Positions 51,794 to 60,615 of a stretch of DNA of 64,000 bases are shown in pieces. This stretch comes from Haladaptatus caseinilyticus. GTDB taxonomy: Archaea; Halobacteriota; Halobacteria; Halobacteriales; Haladaptataceae. The notes beneath the pieces are model-generated. The model had not been told where the DNA came from and searched no databases. It saw nothing but the letters and a program-made list of their open reading frames with translations. Every line of letters starts with the position of its first letter. Positions within the stretch are counted from its first letter, which is position 1. The stretch lies in assembly GCF_026248685.1 (NCBI RefSeq), contig NZ_CP111036.1, positions 2,170,001-2,234,000 of the forward strand. Reading direction: 5' to 3'. The position numbers and the translations under genes are program-made.

Positions 51794-52351
51794 TCACCGG
51801 GGCGTGCGTCCCGCCCGTTCCTCGCGTTCGAGCAGTTTCCGATAGAGGGGCGGCGTGAGAATACCGAGGATACCGAGGAGTATCGCCACGACGCCCAGTG
51901 GAAAGAGGAGTGGATCTACGGAGAGACACGGATTCGTCGAGGAGATAGTCACGTACCGGGCGGTTCCACCGGTCGTGACGAGAACCCCGCGTCGAAACGC
52001 ATCGCGATGGACGAACTCCGACCGAACGTCGGCGACCTGTCTCGGACTTCGAAGTGCCTCCTCGAACGCGTGCCGTTCACCTGCGGTCAGTTCCGCGGCA
52101 CTGAACCTCTCGAGTGTTGGCCCCCCCGGGTTCGTGTACTGTGCCGTTTCCGCGGGCGAATAGACGACGATCGTCGGATTGCCACACAGTCCCAGCTCCG
52201 ACTGTGCGATGGCGTATCCACCGAGGGTGCCGCCAGCGAGGCCGACGGCGACGAGAAGCGTTCCAAGAAACGGCGCACCGTACGTCAGGACGACCGAACC
52301 GGTCGATTCGTCTTCGGACAGGGGACTCGAATATCGCTCGTCCCCCGTCAT
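51794..52351 (-). CDS. Cox-cluster membrane protein, function unknown
   Basis: A 185-residue protein with a membrane helix near residues 25-50 and another near the C-terminus (LFPLGVVAILLGILGILTPPL). Between them lies a mostly polar domain with two Cys (LGLCGN, TNPCLS) that may form a disulfide outside the cell. The ATG at 52351 overlaps the coxA stop by four bases, so it is made with coxA and may be an accessory or assembly factor of the oxidase. Confidence 0.65.
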   Translation of the reverse strand: MTGDERYSSPLSEDESTGSVVLTYGAPFLGTLLVAVGLAGGTLGGYAIAQSELGLCGNPTIVVYSPAETAQYTNPGGPTLERFSAAELTAGERHAFEEALRSPRQVADVRSEFVHRDAFRRGVLVTTGGTARYVTISSTNPCLSVDPLLFPLGVVAILLGILGILTPPLYRKLLEREERAGRTPR

Positions 52352-54612
52352 CCTTCGACCTGCCATCGTGAACTGAGGTATTGGAACGTGACCGCCAGTC
52401 CGAATCCGTAGAACCAGTGAGCGATGAGAACGAACACGACGTAGCCGAGGAGTTGGAGCCCTGTCTGTCCGGTGTAGAACGCCAGCGCAAACCCGACCGA
52501 AATGATCGTCGCGTAGGCCAGCCCGGTGATGATTCGCGGTCGTCCGGGCAGATATTCGGCGAACACGGCAAAGAGGAGTGCCCACGTCGTCATCCCACCC
52601 GCGAGAAAGAGGAGGTAGCCGACGGAGACGCCCCGTGCACCGACCAACTCCGCGAGTTCGGAGAACGACGAGAGGTCGAATATGCCCAGTATCGTCGCGG
52701 TGAACAACACACCCGACATGAGTGTCGTCCCGACGAGTCCGCCGATTCCGGCGGCGAAAGCGATTCTCGGGACCGTTCTCAACAGCGGTTCCACGCTCCG
52801 GAGAACCGTCGGGCTTCCCTCACCGGGAACGGTCGTCGAAGACGGGCGCGTTATTTCGGGTTCCGTCGGTTCGACGCCGTACCGTTCTTCCAACCGCCCT
52901 TCGAACCACTGCCACTCCCGCGTGAACTGTTGTGTTCGTTTCAGCCCCCACACGTCAGCAGTTCGAACCGGCTCACCGCTCCAGTACGACCATAGCATGT
53001 TGTACAACCACAGAAGCACGCTCAGGCCGATGAGAAACGCACCAACGGTCGCTACCCGCTGAAACGGGGCGAACTCGGGTGGGTAAACGGCGTATCGGCG
53101 CGGAAGGGCGAGCAACCCCATCACGATGAGCGTCCCGAAGGTTATCACGGAACCGAAGACGAGGAGCAGGGACTGAAACAGCGCGAGTTGGCGGTCGTAC
53201 AACCGTCCGGTAAGAATCGGATACCAGTAGTAGCTCGCCGCGAACATCATGAAGGGAATGATGCCCATGATTATCATGTGGAAGTGGCCGACGACGTAGT
53301 ACGTCCCGTGATAGAAGATATCGACAGGAATCGTCGCGAGAAACACGCCGGTTACACCGCCGACAACGAACATTCCGATACTGCTGATACAGAGTACCAT
53401 CGGAGCGGAGAGCCTGATGTTTCCCGACCAAATCGTCGTTATCCAGTTGAACACCTTGATGGCGCTCGGAATGGCGATAGCGATGGAAACAGCCATGAAA
53501 CTCGCTCGTATCTGCGGGTCGATGCCGGTGGTAAACATGTGGTGTGCCCAGACGCCGAAGGAGAGCACGCCGATTCCAAGCGTCGAATAAACGACGAACG
53601 TGAAGCCGAACAGTTTTCGCCCCGTGAACTTCGGCAGGATAAAGCTCATCAATCCTGCGGCGGGGAGGAAGATGATATACACCTCGGGGTGGCCGAAAAA
53701 CCAGAAGAGATGTTGCCACAAAATCGGGTCACCGCCGTCCGGTGTGAAGAACGTCGTGGCGAAGTTCCGGTCGAGCAGGAGCATGATGACCGCACTCCCC
53801 AAAAGCGGGAACGCGAAGAGGATGATGCCGCTCGTCGTGAGGATGTTCCAAACGAAGATGTCGAGATGTTCCCAGCCGATTTCGTTACCACGTTCGTATG
53901 CAATCGTGACGATGAAGTTGATGGCGCCGAGCGTCGTCGCGATGCCGGAGAGATGCAACCCGAGGAGGAGGAAGTTCACCTGTGGGTTCGGCGACTGTAT
54001 CGAGAGTGGTGTGTACAGCGTCCAACCGAGTTCCGGTTCCTGGAGCGTCCAAAAGAACCGAAAGAGGTCACCGTGAACGCCGAACAGACGAAGAAACTGG
54101 CCGACAACTTGAGCGGGAAGTCCACCACGTGCGAGGAGCAAGGACGGTGGTAGAAGCCAAAACCCGATGGCGTTGAGCCGCGGGAACGCCATATCGTCCG
54201 CTCCGATAAGAAGTGGGACGAAGTAGTTCGCGATGCCGAAAAACACGGGCGTCACGAAGAAAAAGAGCATCGTGATTCCGTGTGACGTAAAGAGGGCGTT
54301 GTAGGTTTCCACCGACCAGATATCCGCGCTGGGCGTCAGCAGTTCGGTTCGCATCATCATCGCCTCAACTCCACCCCAGAGCGCTGCAAACGTGCCAAAG
54401 AGGATGTACAGTATCCCGACCTCTCGATGGTTCGTCGTCGTCGTCCAGTGAATCACCGTTTGCTTGAGCGTCTCCAAATCCACGTCGATTTCGCGTGTCG
54501 ACTGATAGCCACCGTCCGGTTGTGTTGCGCGGCGGCGGGAGAGCCAAAATACGAGCCAACAGCTACAGAGAACCGTCCCGAAGATGCTCAGTTCGATGAC
54601 TGCACGATTCAC
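52348..54612 (-). CDS. coxA: Heme-copper oxidase subunit I with a long C-terminal extension
   Basis: A 754-residue COX1. Canonical features: LFTSHGITMLFFF (heme a ligand His), FGHPEVYIIFLPAAG (CuB His and cross-linked Tyr), VWAHHMFTTGID (CuB His pair), and YVVGHFHMIIMG (heme a and a3 His). This is a proton-pumping aa3-type terminal oxidase. After about residue 600 comes a linker, then four more helices (GGLVGTTLMSGVLF onward), which look like a small haloarchaeal membrane family fused on. I start at a GTG (54612) because GGAGGA precedes it and it overlaps the stop of a tiny upstream frame; a TTG 36 codons further upstream is less likely. Confidence 0.9.
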   Translation of the reverse strand: MNRAVIELSIFGTVLCSCWLVFWLSRRRATQPDGGYQSTREIDVDLETLKQTVIHWTTTTNHREVGILYILFGTFAALWGGVEAMMMRTELLTPSADIWSVETYNALFTSHGITMLFFFVTPVFFGIANYFVPLLIGADDMAFPRLNAIGFWLLPPSLLLARGGLPAQVVGQFLRLFGVHGDLFRFFWTLQEPELGWTLYTPLSIQSPNPQVNFLLLGLHLSGIATTLGAINFIVTIAYERGNEIGWEHLDIFVWNILTTSGIILFAFPLLGSAVIMLLLDRNFATTFFTPDGGDPILWQHLFWFFGHPEVYIIFLPAAGLMSFILPKFTGRKLFGFTFVVYSTLGIGVLSFGVWAHHMFTTGIDPQIRASFMAVSIAIAIPSAIKVFNWITTIWSGNIRLSAPMVLCISSIGMFVVGGVTGVFLATIPVDIFYHGTYYVVGHFHMIIMGIIPFMMFAASYYWYPILTGRLYDRQLALFQSLLLVFGSVITFGTLIVMGLLALPRRYAVYPPEFAPFQRVATVGAFLIGLSVLLWLYNMLWSYWSGEPVRTADVWGLKRTQQFTREWQWFEGRLEERYGVEPTEPEITRPSSTTVPGEGSPTVLRSVEPLLRTVPRIAFAAGIGGLVGTTLMSGVLFTATILGIFDLSSFSELAELVGARGVSVGYLLFLAGGMTTWALLFAVFAEYLPGRPRIITGLAYATIISVGFALAFYTGQTGLQLLGYVVFVLIAHWFYGFGLAVTFQYLSSRWQVEG

Positions 54613-54680
54613 GGCCGCAGGTCCTCCGCTTCGTGGCTGATTTCCTCCGCTCCGCGTTCCGATCCCCACCCCTCGTACAT
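54609..54680 (-). CDS. Possible 23-residue peptide gene overlapping coxA
   Basis: ATG at 54680, TGA at 54609-54611, overlapping the coxA GTG by GTGA. The product begins MYEGWGSERGAEEISHEAED and is acidic. A TATA-like element at 54710-54719 would place the transcription start almost at this ATG, so it may be read from a leaderless message and coupled to coxA. It could be a real oxidase-cluster peptide or a translation-coupling leader. Confidence 0.4.
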   Translation of the reverse strand: MYEGWGSERGAEEISHEAEDLRP

Positions 54681-54709
54681 GCGTACATACTCGCGTCGGG
54701 AGCCAGTAC

Positions 54710-54719
54710 GATAAAGACA
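54710..54719 (-). promoter_or_regulatory. TATA-like element of coxA
   Basis: On the minus strand TGTCTTTATC, 30-39 bases before the ATG of the tiny upstream frame and about 100 before the coxA GTG. Confidence 0.4.
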
Positions 54720-54765
54720 AAGGCCACGGGAAACATTAAAATACTGATATTTGGGCAGGGACGGG

Positions 54766-54777
54766 GTAAACTATATC
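54766..54777 (+). promoter_or_regulatory. TATA-like element of coxB
   Basis: GTAAACTATATC lies 25-36 bases before the coxB ATG at 54802, separate from the coxA element. Confidence 0.4.
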
Positions 54778-54801
54778 CGAACGTCAGTTGACTCGGCTAC
54801 A

Positions 54802-55584
54802 ATGCGACTTCGTCGCGTGGGGGTGTTCGCCTGTCTTCTGGTCGTCGTCGGAATCGCCGCTGTCGCGCCAGTGGCCGCACAATCGGTCAACAAACGGCTC
54901 ATCGATCAGTTGAACTTCCAGCTCATCTACGTGGCACTCCCGTTGACGCTGTTCGTTGAGGTCATTCTCATCTACGCAGTCGTCCGATTCCGGGACAACG
55001 ATGACCCACTCCCGACGGCGGAAGACCCGGCGCTCGAAATCACATGGACCATCGCGACGGCCATCATCCTCCTGTTCGTCGGTCTCGCGGCCTATACGGT
55101 GCTCGCCAGCCCATACATCACACCCCAACAACCCGGTCAACCCGGCGAATCGTCCAGTGGATTGGCACCGATGGCCGAAACCAACGGCTCGGCCTCGTCG
55201 AACGCGGTGAGAGTGCATGGTCTCTCCTATCAGTGGGGATGGGAGTTCGAGTATCCTGAATCGAACCGTACGACCCAGGATGAACTCGTCATTCCGGCGA
55301 ACAGGGAGGTATACGTCAGAATGACCTCCGCGGACGTTATCCACTCGTTGTTCGTTCCCGAACTGGGTCTCAAACAGGACGTGTTTCCCCGTCGAACGAC
55401 CGTTATCCATACGCGCGTTACCGAACCCGGGACGTACCGTGGTTACTGCACCGAGTTTTGTGGGGCGGGCCACGCACGAATGCGGACGACCGTCAGGGTG
55501 CTTCCCCAGAACGAGTACCGCCAGTGGCTTCGAGGGAATTCGACGGCACGGATGGAGTCGAACGCCACCAGTGCAACGGGATAG
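54802..55584 (+). CDS. coxB: Heme-copper oxidase subunit II (CuA)
   Basis: A 260-residue subunit II. A cleavable signal (MRLRRVGVFACLLVVVGIAAVAPVAA) and two membrane helices (40-60, 85-103) precede the cupredoxin domain. CuA ligands are visible: His181, Cys216, Cys220, His224 and Met227, in VIHSLFVPELGL and YCTEFCGAGHARM. A polar insert (PQQPGQPGESSSG) separates helix 2 and the domain. It is divergent from coxA. Confidence 0.93.
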   Translation: MRLRRVGVFACLLVVVGIAAVAPVAAQSVNKRLIDQLNFQLIYVALPLTLFVEVILIYAVVRFRDNDDPLPTAEDPALEITWTIATAIILLFVGLAAYTVLASPYITPQQPGQPGESSSGLAPMAETNGSASSNAVRVHGLSYQWGWEFEYPESNRTTQDELVIPANREVYVRMTSADVIHSLFVPELGLKQDVFPRRTTVIHTRVTEPGTYRGYCTEFCGAGHARMRTTVRVLPQNEYRQWLRGNSTARMESNATSATG

Positions 55585-55685
55585 CTCCGAACCGAGTATC
55601 CCGCCAGAACTGTACCGTTCACGGTGACTTCGACCGGAAAAACGAACGGGACGAGACGATAGTAAGAGAAAACCCAAATCGGCGG

Positions 55686-56048
55686 TCAGTTACCGTTCGA
55701 GAGTTCGACGTTCTCCAGAGTCACGCCGACGTTCTCGAGGGTCAGTTCGATTCGGCAGATTTCGTACGTTTGGCCGTTTATCGACAGTGAGACCCCTTCG
55801 ATGGTCGTCGTCGTCTCTTCGACAGTGTAACTTCGCTCTTCGATCGTGGTATCTGGTAGTCCCGGCCCCTCGAGATGGGTGTCCGCGATGGTTACCGTGG
55901 CGTCGCTAACGGTTATCTCCTGGCCGCCGACATCGTGGACGCCCGCATCCGAGGCGTGATCGTCCGCCAGTGCGACGGTCGCGCCGCCGCTGATGAGTAG
56001 TATGCTGACAAGCACGCTTGCAACGAGTCGTCGTGGTGTTACTCGCAT
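55686..56048 (-). CDS. Small secreted protein, function unknown
   Basis: A 120-residue protein with a signal peptide (MRVTPRRLVASVLVSILLISGGATVALA) and a mature beta-rich domain rich in Thr, Val and Glu. There is one Cys near the end (YEICRIEL). No family recognised. The AT-rich 268 bases beyond its start hold only a weak 62-codon frame on the other strand, rejected. Confidence 0.65.
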   Translation of the reverse strand: MRVTPRRLVASVLVSILLISGGATVALADDHASDAGVHDVGGQEITVSDATVTIADTHLEGPGLPDTTIEERSYTVEETTTTIEGVSLSINGQTYEICRIELTLENVGVTLENVELSNGN

Positions 56049-56316
56049 GGTATAGTCAGTAATCCGCTGGGAACGGCAAAAAGCAGGAAGATCGTTGGGG
56101 CTAGTTCGAATCGGTTATTCTGCGTTTGTTTCGTACATTTTCTATATGAAAAATCAATCAAAAGTCGTTGGAATTGTTCTTCTCCGTTCTGATACGGTTG
56201 CAGGAAACGTAAATATATTCCCTCGAACGCGTTGTTCGATGGAACAGTTTCCAACGATACAGGCACCTCTAAACGTATCGTAGGGTGGGCCTATCGCCTC
56301 ACCGGTCCCTTCGCCG

Positions 56317-57033
56317 CTACTCGGTATCCTTCCACTCCCCTGATACCTCGCCGTGAAACTCCCCTTTCGCTTCGCGCTGTTGCGGCCAGAGCATGATGAG
56401 CGTCAGGACGAAGTAGTACACGCCAACCGCCGCTACGACGATTTCTCCGGTCACCCCTGGAACGGAGGCCGTTTCGCGCCACGTCTCTCTCGGAACGAAA
56501 ACCGTTATTCTGAACAGCCACGCTACGCCGAGGAGAAAAAGGAGGAGGTAATACACACGTTGAAGCCTCCGTGACAATGCTTCCCTGTACGATACTTTGA
56601 GCATCGGCTTCCGAAGGTCGTCTCCGATCTCTTCGCGCCACTCCTCGACCGGTGCGCCTGCGGGGTCGAACGCGTTCGCATAGACGTTTTCCTCGATGAG
56701 ACGAACGCGAGCACGAACCGCATCGTACATCCGGTATCGCCGCACGTCGAAGATGAGGAACATCGATACGGCTACCATACCGATGAGCAGAAGGTACGGG
56801 GAGGAGTCGGTACTCTCGAACGCAAGCGCGAGAACGGCGGTGACTAAGGCAATCGCCCAATCGACGGTGAGATCCAGTCTGTCCAGGAACTTTCCTGCGG
56901 TCGAAACCTCACCCCGATAGTAATGGGGGACCAGCGAAAGGAACTCCTCGCGGTCGTATGCAGCATTCTTTGCGACTTCCCGTGCCGTGTCCCCGGTCGA
57001 ATCGAAGTTCTCGGGACTGTCGTTTGTCATCAT
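56317..57033 (-). CDS. DUF2270-family membrane protein
   Basis: A 238-residue protein with four helices and a family pattern I recall as DUF2270: VPHYYRGEVSTAGKFLDRLDLTVDWAIALV, RRYRMYDAVRARVRLIEENVY, and REALSRRLQRVYYLLLFLLG. Cytoplasmic helix-rich regions dominate. Two adjacent ATGs (57033 and 57030) are possible starts. Function unknown. Confidence 0.8.
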   Translation of the reverse strand: MMTNDSPENFDSTGDTAREVAKNAAYDREEFLSLVPHYYRGEVSTAGKFLDRLDLTVDWAIALVTAVLALAFESTDSSPYLLLIGMVAVSMFLIFDVRRYRMYDAVRARVRLIEENVYANAFDPAGAPVEEWREEIGDDLRKPMLKVSYREALSRRLQRVYYLLLFLLGVAWLFRITVFVPRETWRETASVPGVTGEIVVAAVGVYYFVLTLIMLWPQQREAKGEFHGEVSGEWKDTE

Positions 57034-57125
57034 ATACCATAGTCTCGTGACGGCGAAAAGGTTACTACTCGAATGATTTCGGCAGCGGTATTGATCGAGC
57101 GCCGACGGATTCACAGACGACGCCC

Positions 57126-58670
57126 TCAGTCGTCCGACTGCGCCCCGAGTTCGAACCGTTGTACCTTTCCGCTCGTCGTCCGCGGAAGCGTCCGAACGAA
57201 CTCGATGATTCGCGGATGTTTGTACGCCGCCATCGTCTCCAAACAATGGTTCCGAAGCTGGTCTGCATCGGGTGATTCTCCGGCTTTTGGAACGACGTAG
57301 GCCTTGATAGTCTCGCCACGTCTGTCGTCCGGTTCGCCGACCACCGCAGCGTCCGCGACGGTCGGATGGTGATGCAGTACCTCCTCCACTTCCTTCGGAT
57401 AGACGTTGTAGCCCGCAGTGAGGATCACATCGGATTTTCGGCCGAGCACTTCGTAGTAGTTGTCGTCATCCCGGCGAACGATGTCGCCGGTCCGAAAGTA
57501 GCCGTCTTCGGTAAATACCGTGGCCGTTTCCTCGGGCAGCCCGTGGTATCCCTTCATCACATGTGGCCCCCGGACGAGCAGTTCTCCGGATTCGCCGGGT
57601 TTGACTTCGTCCTCGTTCGCGTCCACAACCTTGCAGTCGGTCGCTCTGAACGGTTGACCGATGGTTCCGGACCGTGGGCCAAACGTCGCGTTGATTCCGG
57701 CGTGTGTTCCCCCGCCGGTTTCCGTCAGGCCGTATGCTTCGAACAGTTCTAGACCGGCACCCGCTTCGAACGTCTCTTGAACCGCAGTCGGCATCGTCGT
57801 CCCTCCTTCCATCGACTCTTTCAGGCTCGATAGATCGTACTCGCCGAAGGAATCGTGTTCGATGATATCGACGTACATCGTCGCGACGGCGCCGAATTTC
57901 GTTATTCGTTTCGATTCGATGGTCGCCATCGCGTCCTCCGGGTCCCACGATTCCGGGTCGCGGAGATAGACGCTCGCACCGCGAATGAGGGGTTGCCACG
58001 TTCGATTGACGAATCCGGCGATATGTGACAGCGGGAGCACCGAGAGAAATCGCTCCTGTTCAGCATCGAGGGTGGTTCGCTCGAATCCCATAAACGATTG
58101 CGCTCGCAGGTTTCTGTGGGTGAGCAAGACACCCTTCGGGTCTCCCGTCGTCCCGCTCGTGTAGGGTTGCATGGCGACATCGTCGTCCAGTCGCTCGACG
58201 AGCGTGGGGTCCCCATCGATAGTTGCAAACGAATGGTCCCAACGGTCACCACGTCCGATGATGATTGGGTCGCCATCGAGTTCGTTCGTCACGGCGTCGA
58301 CGGTCCCCCGAAGCGCTTCGTCCGTGACGATGGCAGTAGCACCGCCGTCTTCCAGCCGATAGACGGCCTCCCGAGTACGGTACTGTGGATTCATCGGGAT
58401 GAACGGCGTCCCCGCCTTGAGCGCCCCGAGTGCGGCGACGACGAACTCCGGGCAGTTCGGTAAGAACAGGGCGATTCTATCGCCGGGCTGTAGTCCAAGC
58501 GCGTGAAGACCGCCTGCGAACCGTGCGGAACGGTCACGAAGTTCGGCATACGTGTAACGCTCGTCGTTCATTTCGAGCGCGAGTTTCCCCGGATGGGTGT
58601 CCGCAGTTTCGTCGTACAGTCGCGCTACGTTCCCCGAACGAGCCACGACTGAAAACGCGTCTGCCTTCAT
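57126..58670 (-). CDS. AMP-binding acyl-CoA synthetase (fatty acid-CoA ligase)
   Basis: A 514-residue adenylating enzyme. The AMP-binding signature is YTSGTTGDPKGVLLTHRN, then LFEAYGLTETGGGTHAG and GYFRTGDIVRRDDDNYYEVLGRKSDVILTAGYNVYPKEVE, with the terminal catalytic Lys in RTTSGKVQRFEL. It probably activates medium or long-chain acyl groups to CoA. No other beta-oxidation genes are adjacent. The start MKADAFSVVARSG was chosen over one nine codons earlier. Confidence 0.92.
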   Translation of the reverse strand: MKADAFSVVARSGNVARLYDETADTHPGKLALEMNDERYTYAELRDRSARFAGGLHALGLQPGDRIALFLPNCPEFVVAALGALKAGTPFIPMNPQYRTREAVYRLEDGGATAIVTDEALRGTVDAVTNELDGDPIIIGRGDRWDHSFATIDGDPTLVERLDDDVAMQPYTSGTTGDPKGVLLTHRNLRAQSFMGFERTTLDAEQERFLSVLPLSHIAGFVNRTWQPLIRGASVYLRDPESWDPEDAMATIESKRITKFGAVATMYVDIIEHDSFGEYDLSSLKESMEGGTTMPTAVQETFEAGAGLELFEAYGLTETGGGTHAGINATFGPRSGTIGQPFRATDCKVVDANEDEVKPGESGELLVRGPHVMKGYHGLPEETATVFTEDGYFRTGDIVRRDDDNYYEVLGRKSDVILTAGYNVYPKEVEEVLHHHPTVADAAVVGEPDDRRGETIKAYVVPKAGESPDADQLRNHCLETMAAYKHPRIIEFVRTLPRTTSGKVQRFELGAQSDD

Positions 58671-58872
58671 GTGGACCGTGCCGTGGTTCGTCGGCAAAAG
58701 TGTAGCAAACCGTTCACTGAACGCAGAGTCGAACTATCGATTTAGCTGGTTGCTTCGGACCCGATAAGCTTGCCGTACCGATTTTCACCGGTTTTGGAGC
58801 GGGGACGACGACACTGCTTATTTCCCGAACGACCCTCGCGATTTACAGACTTCGTCCACGACGATTCATCTG

Positions 58873-60012
58873 ATGGCCGACAGAACGTACGAGGCGTCCA
58901 CGACCGATTCGTACCGGATTCGCCAGTACGAACCCGACGACAGAGCCGGTGTGTTGGCGCTGTACGAGACGGTGTTCGGCGACCGCCGAGGACGCGGCGA
59001 CTGGTTCGATTGGAAGTTCGGAGCGAATCCATACCGGTCGCGCGTACCGATTTGCATCGCCGAACGGGACGGACAGGTCGTGGGTGCTCGTCCGAGCCTG
59101 CCGATTCCGCTGTGCGTCGGCGGGGCGCGAGAACTCGCACTCGTACAGGTTGATCCGATGGTGCACCCCGACCACCGAAGACGGGGTCTGTTCACTCGGA
59201 TGGCACAGGGAGTGTACGACTACTACGGACCGCGAGAACCGTCGATCGTCGTTGGATTCCCCAACGAGGCCGTGAAGGCTGGACTCGAAAAAATGGCGAA
59301 AACGCTGTCGCTCCGGGATGGTATCATGTCGAAGTTCGTCGAGTTTTATCGCGTGCAGAACCCGCGAGCACTGGCCGACTCTCCCCTCAGCAGTGTCGCG
59401 GTGCCGGGTGTGCGCGGCTATCTCGCGACCCGCGATCTGATGGCATCGACGGCATCGGACAGTCGAACGGACCGCTACACCGGTGTCCCGGTCTCGGTCC
59501 TCGCGGAAATCGCGACCCGCCACCGGACCGAACGCGTCCACGCCGTTCGAGACGAGGAGTTTTTGGGGTGGCGGTTTGCCAACCCACGGTACGACTACAC
59601 GACCTACGTCTTCAGTGGGGAGGACGGACCTGTCGCGATCGTCGTCGGTGAACAGCGAAATACGGACGCGAACATCGTCCACCTCTCGGATGTGCTCCCG
59701 GTCGTCGGCGGCTGGTCACGAGCAAAGGCGCTTTCGGCACTGCTCGGTCGAATTCTGGCCGACTATCGAGACGCCGACGTGGTCGTTGCTGCCGGAACGA
59801 CGATTCCGCGTTCAGTACTGGCCCGGCACGGCTTTTTCGGAACCGACCGATTCCCGCTTTCGAGGCTCACCTCCGCGTACTGGTTCTCCGCGCGACCACT
59901 GGTCCCGTCGGGTCAGCAAACCGACCCACGGAAGCCGTGGGTCGTGAACGGGCAACCATTGGCCGACGAAAATCGCTGGAACCTGTCGTTCTGTGAGTTA
60001 GAAGTTGGATAA
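58873..60012 (+). CDS. Two-domain GNAT-family acetyltransferase
   Basis: A 379-residue protein, double the usual GNAT length. The N-terminal half holds the acetyl-CoA motif ALVQVDPMVHPDHRRRGLFTRMAQGVYD. The C-terminal half (VPVSVLAEIATRHRTERVH onward) has a pattern like a second GNAT-type fold: YTTYVFSGEDGPVAIVVGEQR and HLSDVLPVVGGWSRAKALSALLGRIL. Such proteins resemble Eis-type or cell-wall-related transferases; substrate unknown. Confidence 0.8.
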   Translation: MADRTYEASTTDSYRIRQYEPDDRAGVLALYETVFGDRRGRGDWFDWKFGANPYRSRVPICIAERDGQVVGARPSLPIPLCVGGARELALVQVDPMVHPDHRRRGLFTRMAQGVYDYYGPREPSIVVGFPNEAVKAGLEKMAKTLSLRDGIMSKFVEFYRVQNPRALADSPLSSVAVPGVRGYLATRDLMASTASDSRTDRYTGVPVSVLAEIATRHRTERVHAVRDEEFLGWRFANPRYDYTTYVFSGEDGPVAIVVGEQRNTDANIVHLSDVLPVVGGWSRAKALSALLGRILADYRDADVVVAAGTTIPRSVLARHGFFGTDRFPLSRLTSAYWFSARPLVPSGQQTDPRKPWVVNGQPLADENRWNLSFCELEVG

Positions 60013-60056
60013 GCCGCATCCGCCGTCGAACGCCTCAAACGCCATCACGACCGCGT

Positions 60057-60302
60057 TTATAGATAACGCTGATACTCGCACGAGGAGCAATGAAGGCGGT
60101 CCGCGGTTCGGAGGATGATCCCGTCGCCGCAACTGACACAGATTCCTTCGTACCCATCGAAACGGACGGTTCGCGTTCTGGATTCCCTTTGGAGCAGTTC
60201 GAGCGTGGACAACTCCGCTCGGTGCTGTTCGACCTCCCGCTGGAGTTCCTTTATTTGCTCGACTAAGCGACTGCGTCGTTTCCCTACTAACGGTCCCTCC
60301 AT
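60057..60302 (-). CDS. Coiled-coil zinc-ribbon small protein
   Basis: An 81-residue protein. Residues 12-40 are a heptad-like helix (LVEQIKELQREVEQHRAELSTLELL). Cys55/Cys58 (CVSCG) and Cys72/Cys75 (CSSCEY) give a zinc ribbon. It resembles DksA/TraR-like dimers in layout, but family membership is not shown. I use the ATG at 60302; a GTG nine bases upstream is an alternative. Confidence 0.65.
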   Translation of the reverse strand: MEGPLVGKRRSRLVEQIKELQREVEQHRAELSTLELLQRESRTRTVRFDGYEGICVSCGDGIILRTADRLHCSSCEYQRYL

Positions 60303-60449
60303 CGGAATCACCTATAGTATACGTAGGGGAGGGAAGTACTTAGACTGGCCGTACCGATTCATCGAAAAAAGCCACTAATCGCTGACGGTCTTTTCTCGTT
60401 CGAAATCAAAAACGAACTTGTCCCCCTCGTGGAATCGTTCGTGATAGAA

Positions 60450-60524
60450 AGCCGGTGGAGGGATTTGAACCCTCGGCCTATTCCTTACGAAGGAATCGCT
60501 CTAGCCAGTCTGAGCTACACCGGC
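60450..60524 (-). tRNA. tRNA-Thr(CGU)
   Basis: The 75-base transcript folds as a full cloverleaf: acceptor GCCGGTG/CACCGGC, D arm GCTC-AGACTGGCTA-GAGC, anticodon arm ATTCC-TTCGTAA-GGAAT with anticodon CGU (codon ACG), T arm GAGGG-TTCAAAT-CCCTC. The discriminator base is U, as in archaeal threonine tRNA. CCA is not encoded and no intron is seen. A TATA-like CTTATGCAC lies about 45 bases upstream. Confidence 0.95.
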
Positions 60525-60615
60525 CCGATGTAGCTTACTGCAATCAAATGTAGACACCACGTAGTGCATAAGGGTTGCGAAATGCCTGCGGTCTCCCGGC
60601 TTAATCCATCACGAA

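Noticed and set aside
54613-54720. TTG start extending coxA by 36 codons
   Set aside because: The added residues include odd Cys/Arg/Gly-rich sequence, and a GTG with a purine-rich ribosome site lies downstream.
56095-56283. 62-codon plus-strand frame in the AT-rich gap
   Set aside because: Composition is AT-rich, Asn/Phe/Ile-rich and unlike the acidic neighbours; no promoter-like element or family is seen.
60525-60615. Attachment site or mobile element next to tRNA-Thr
   Set aside because: No repeat of the tRNA 3' end and no integrase or island genes follow; the neighbour is trm5.
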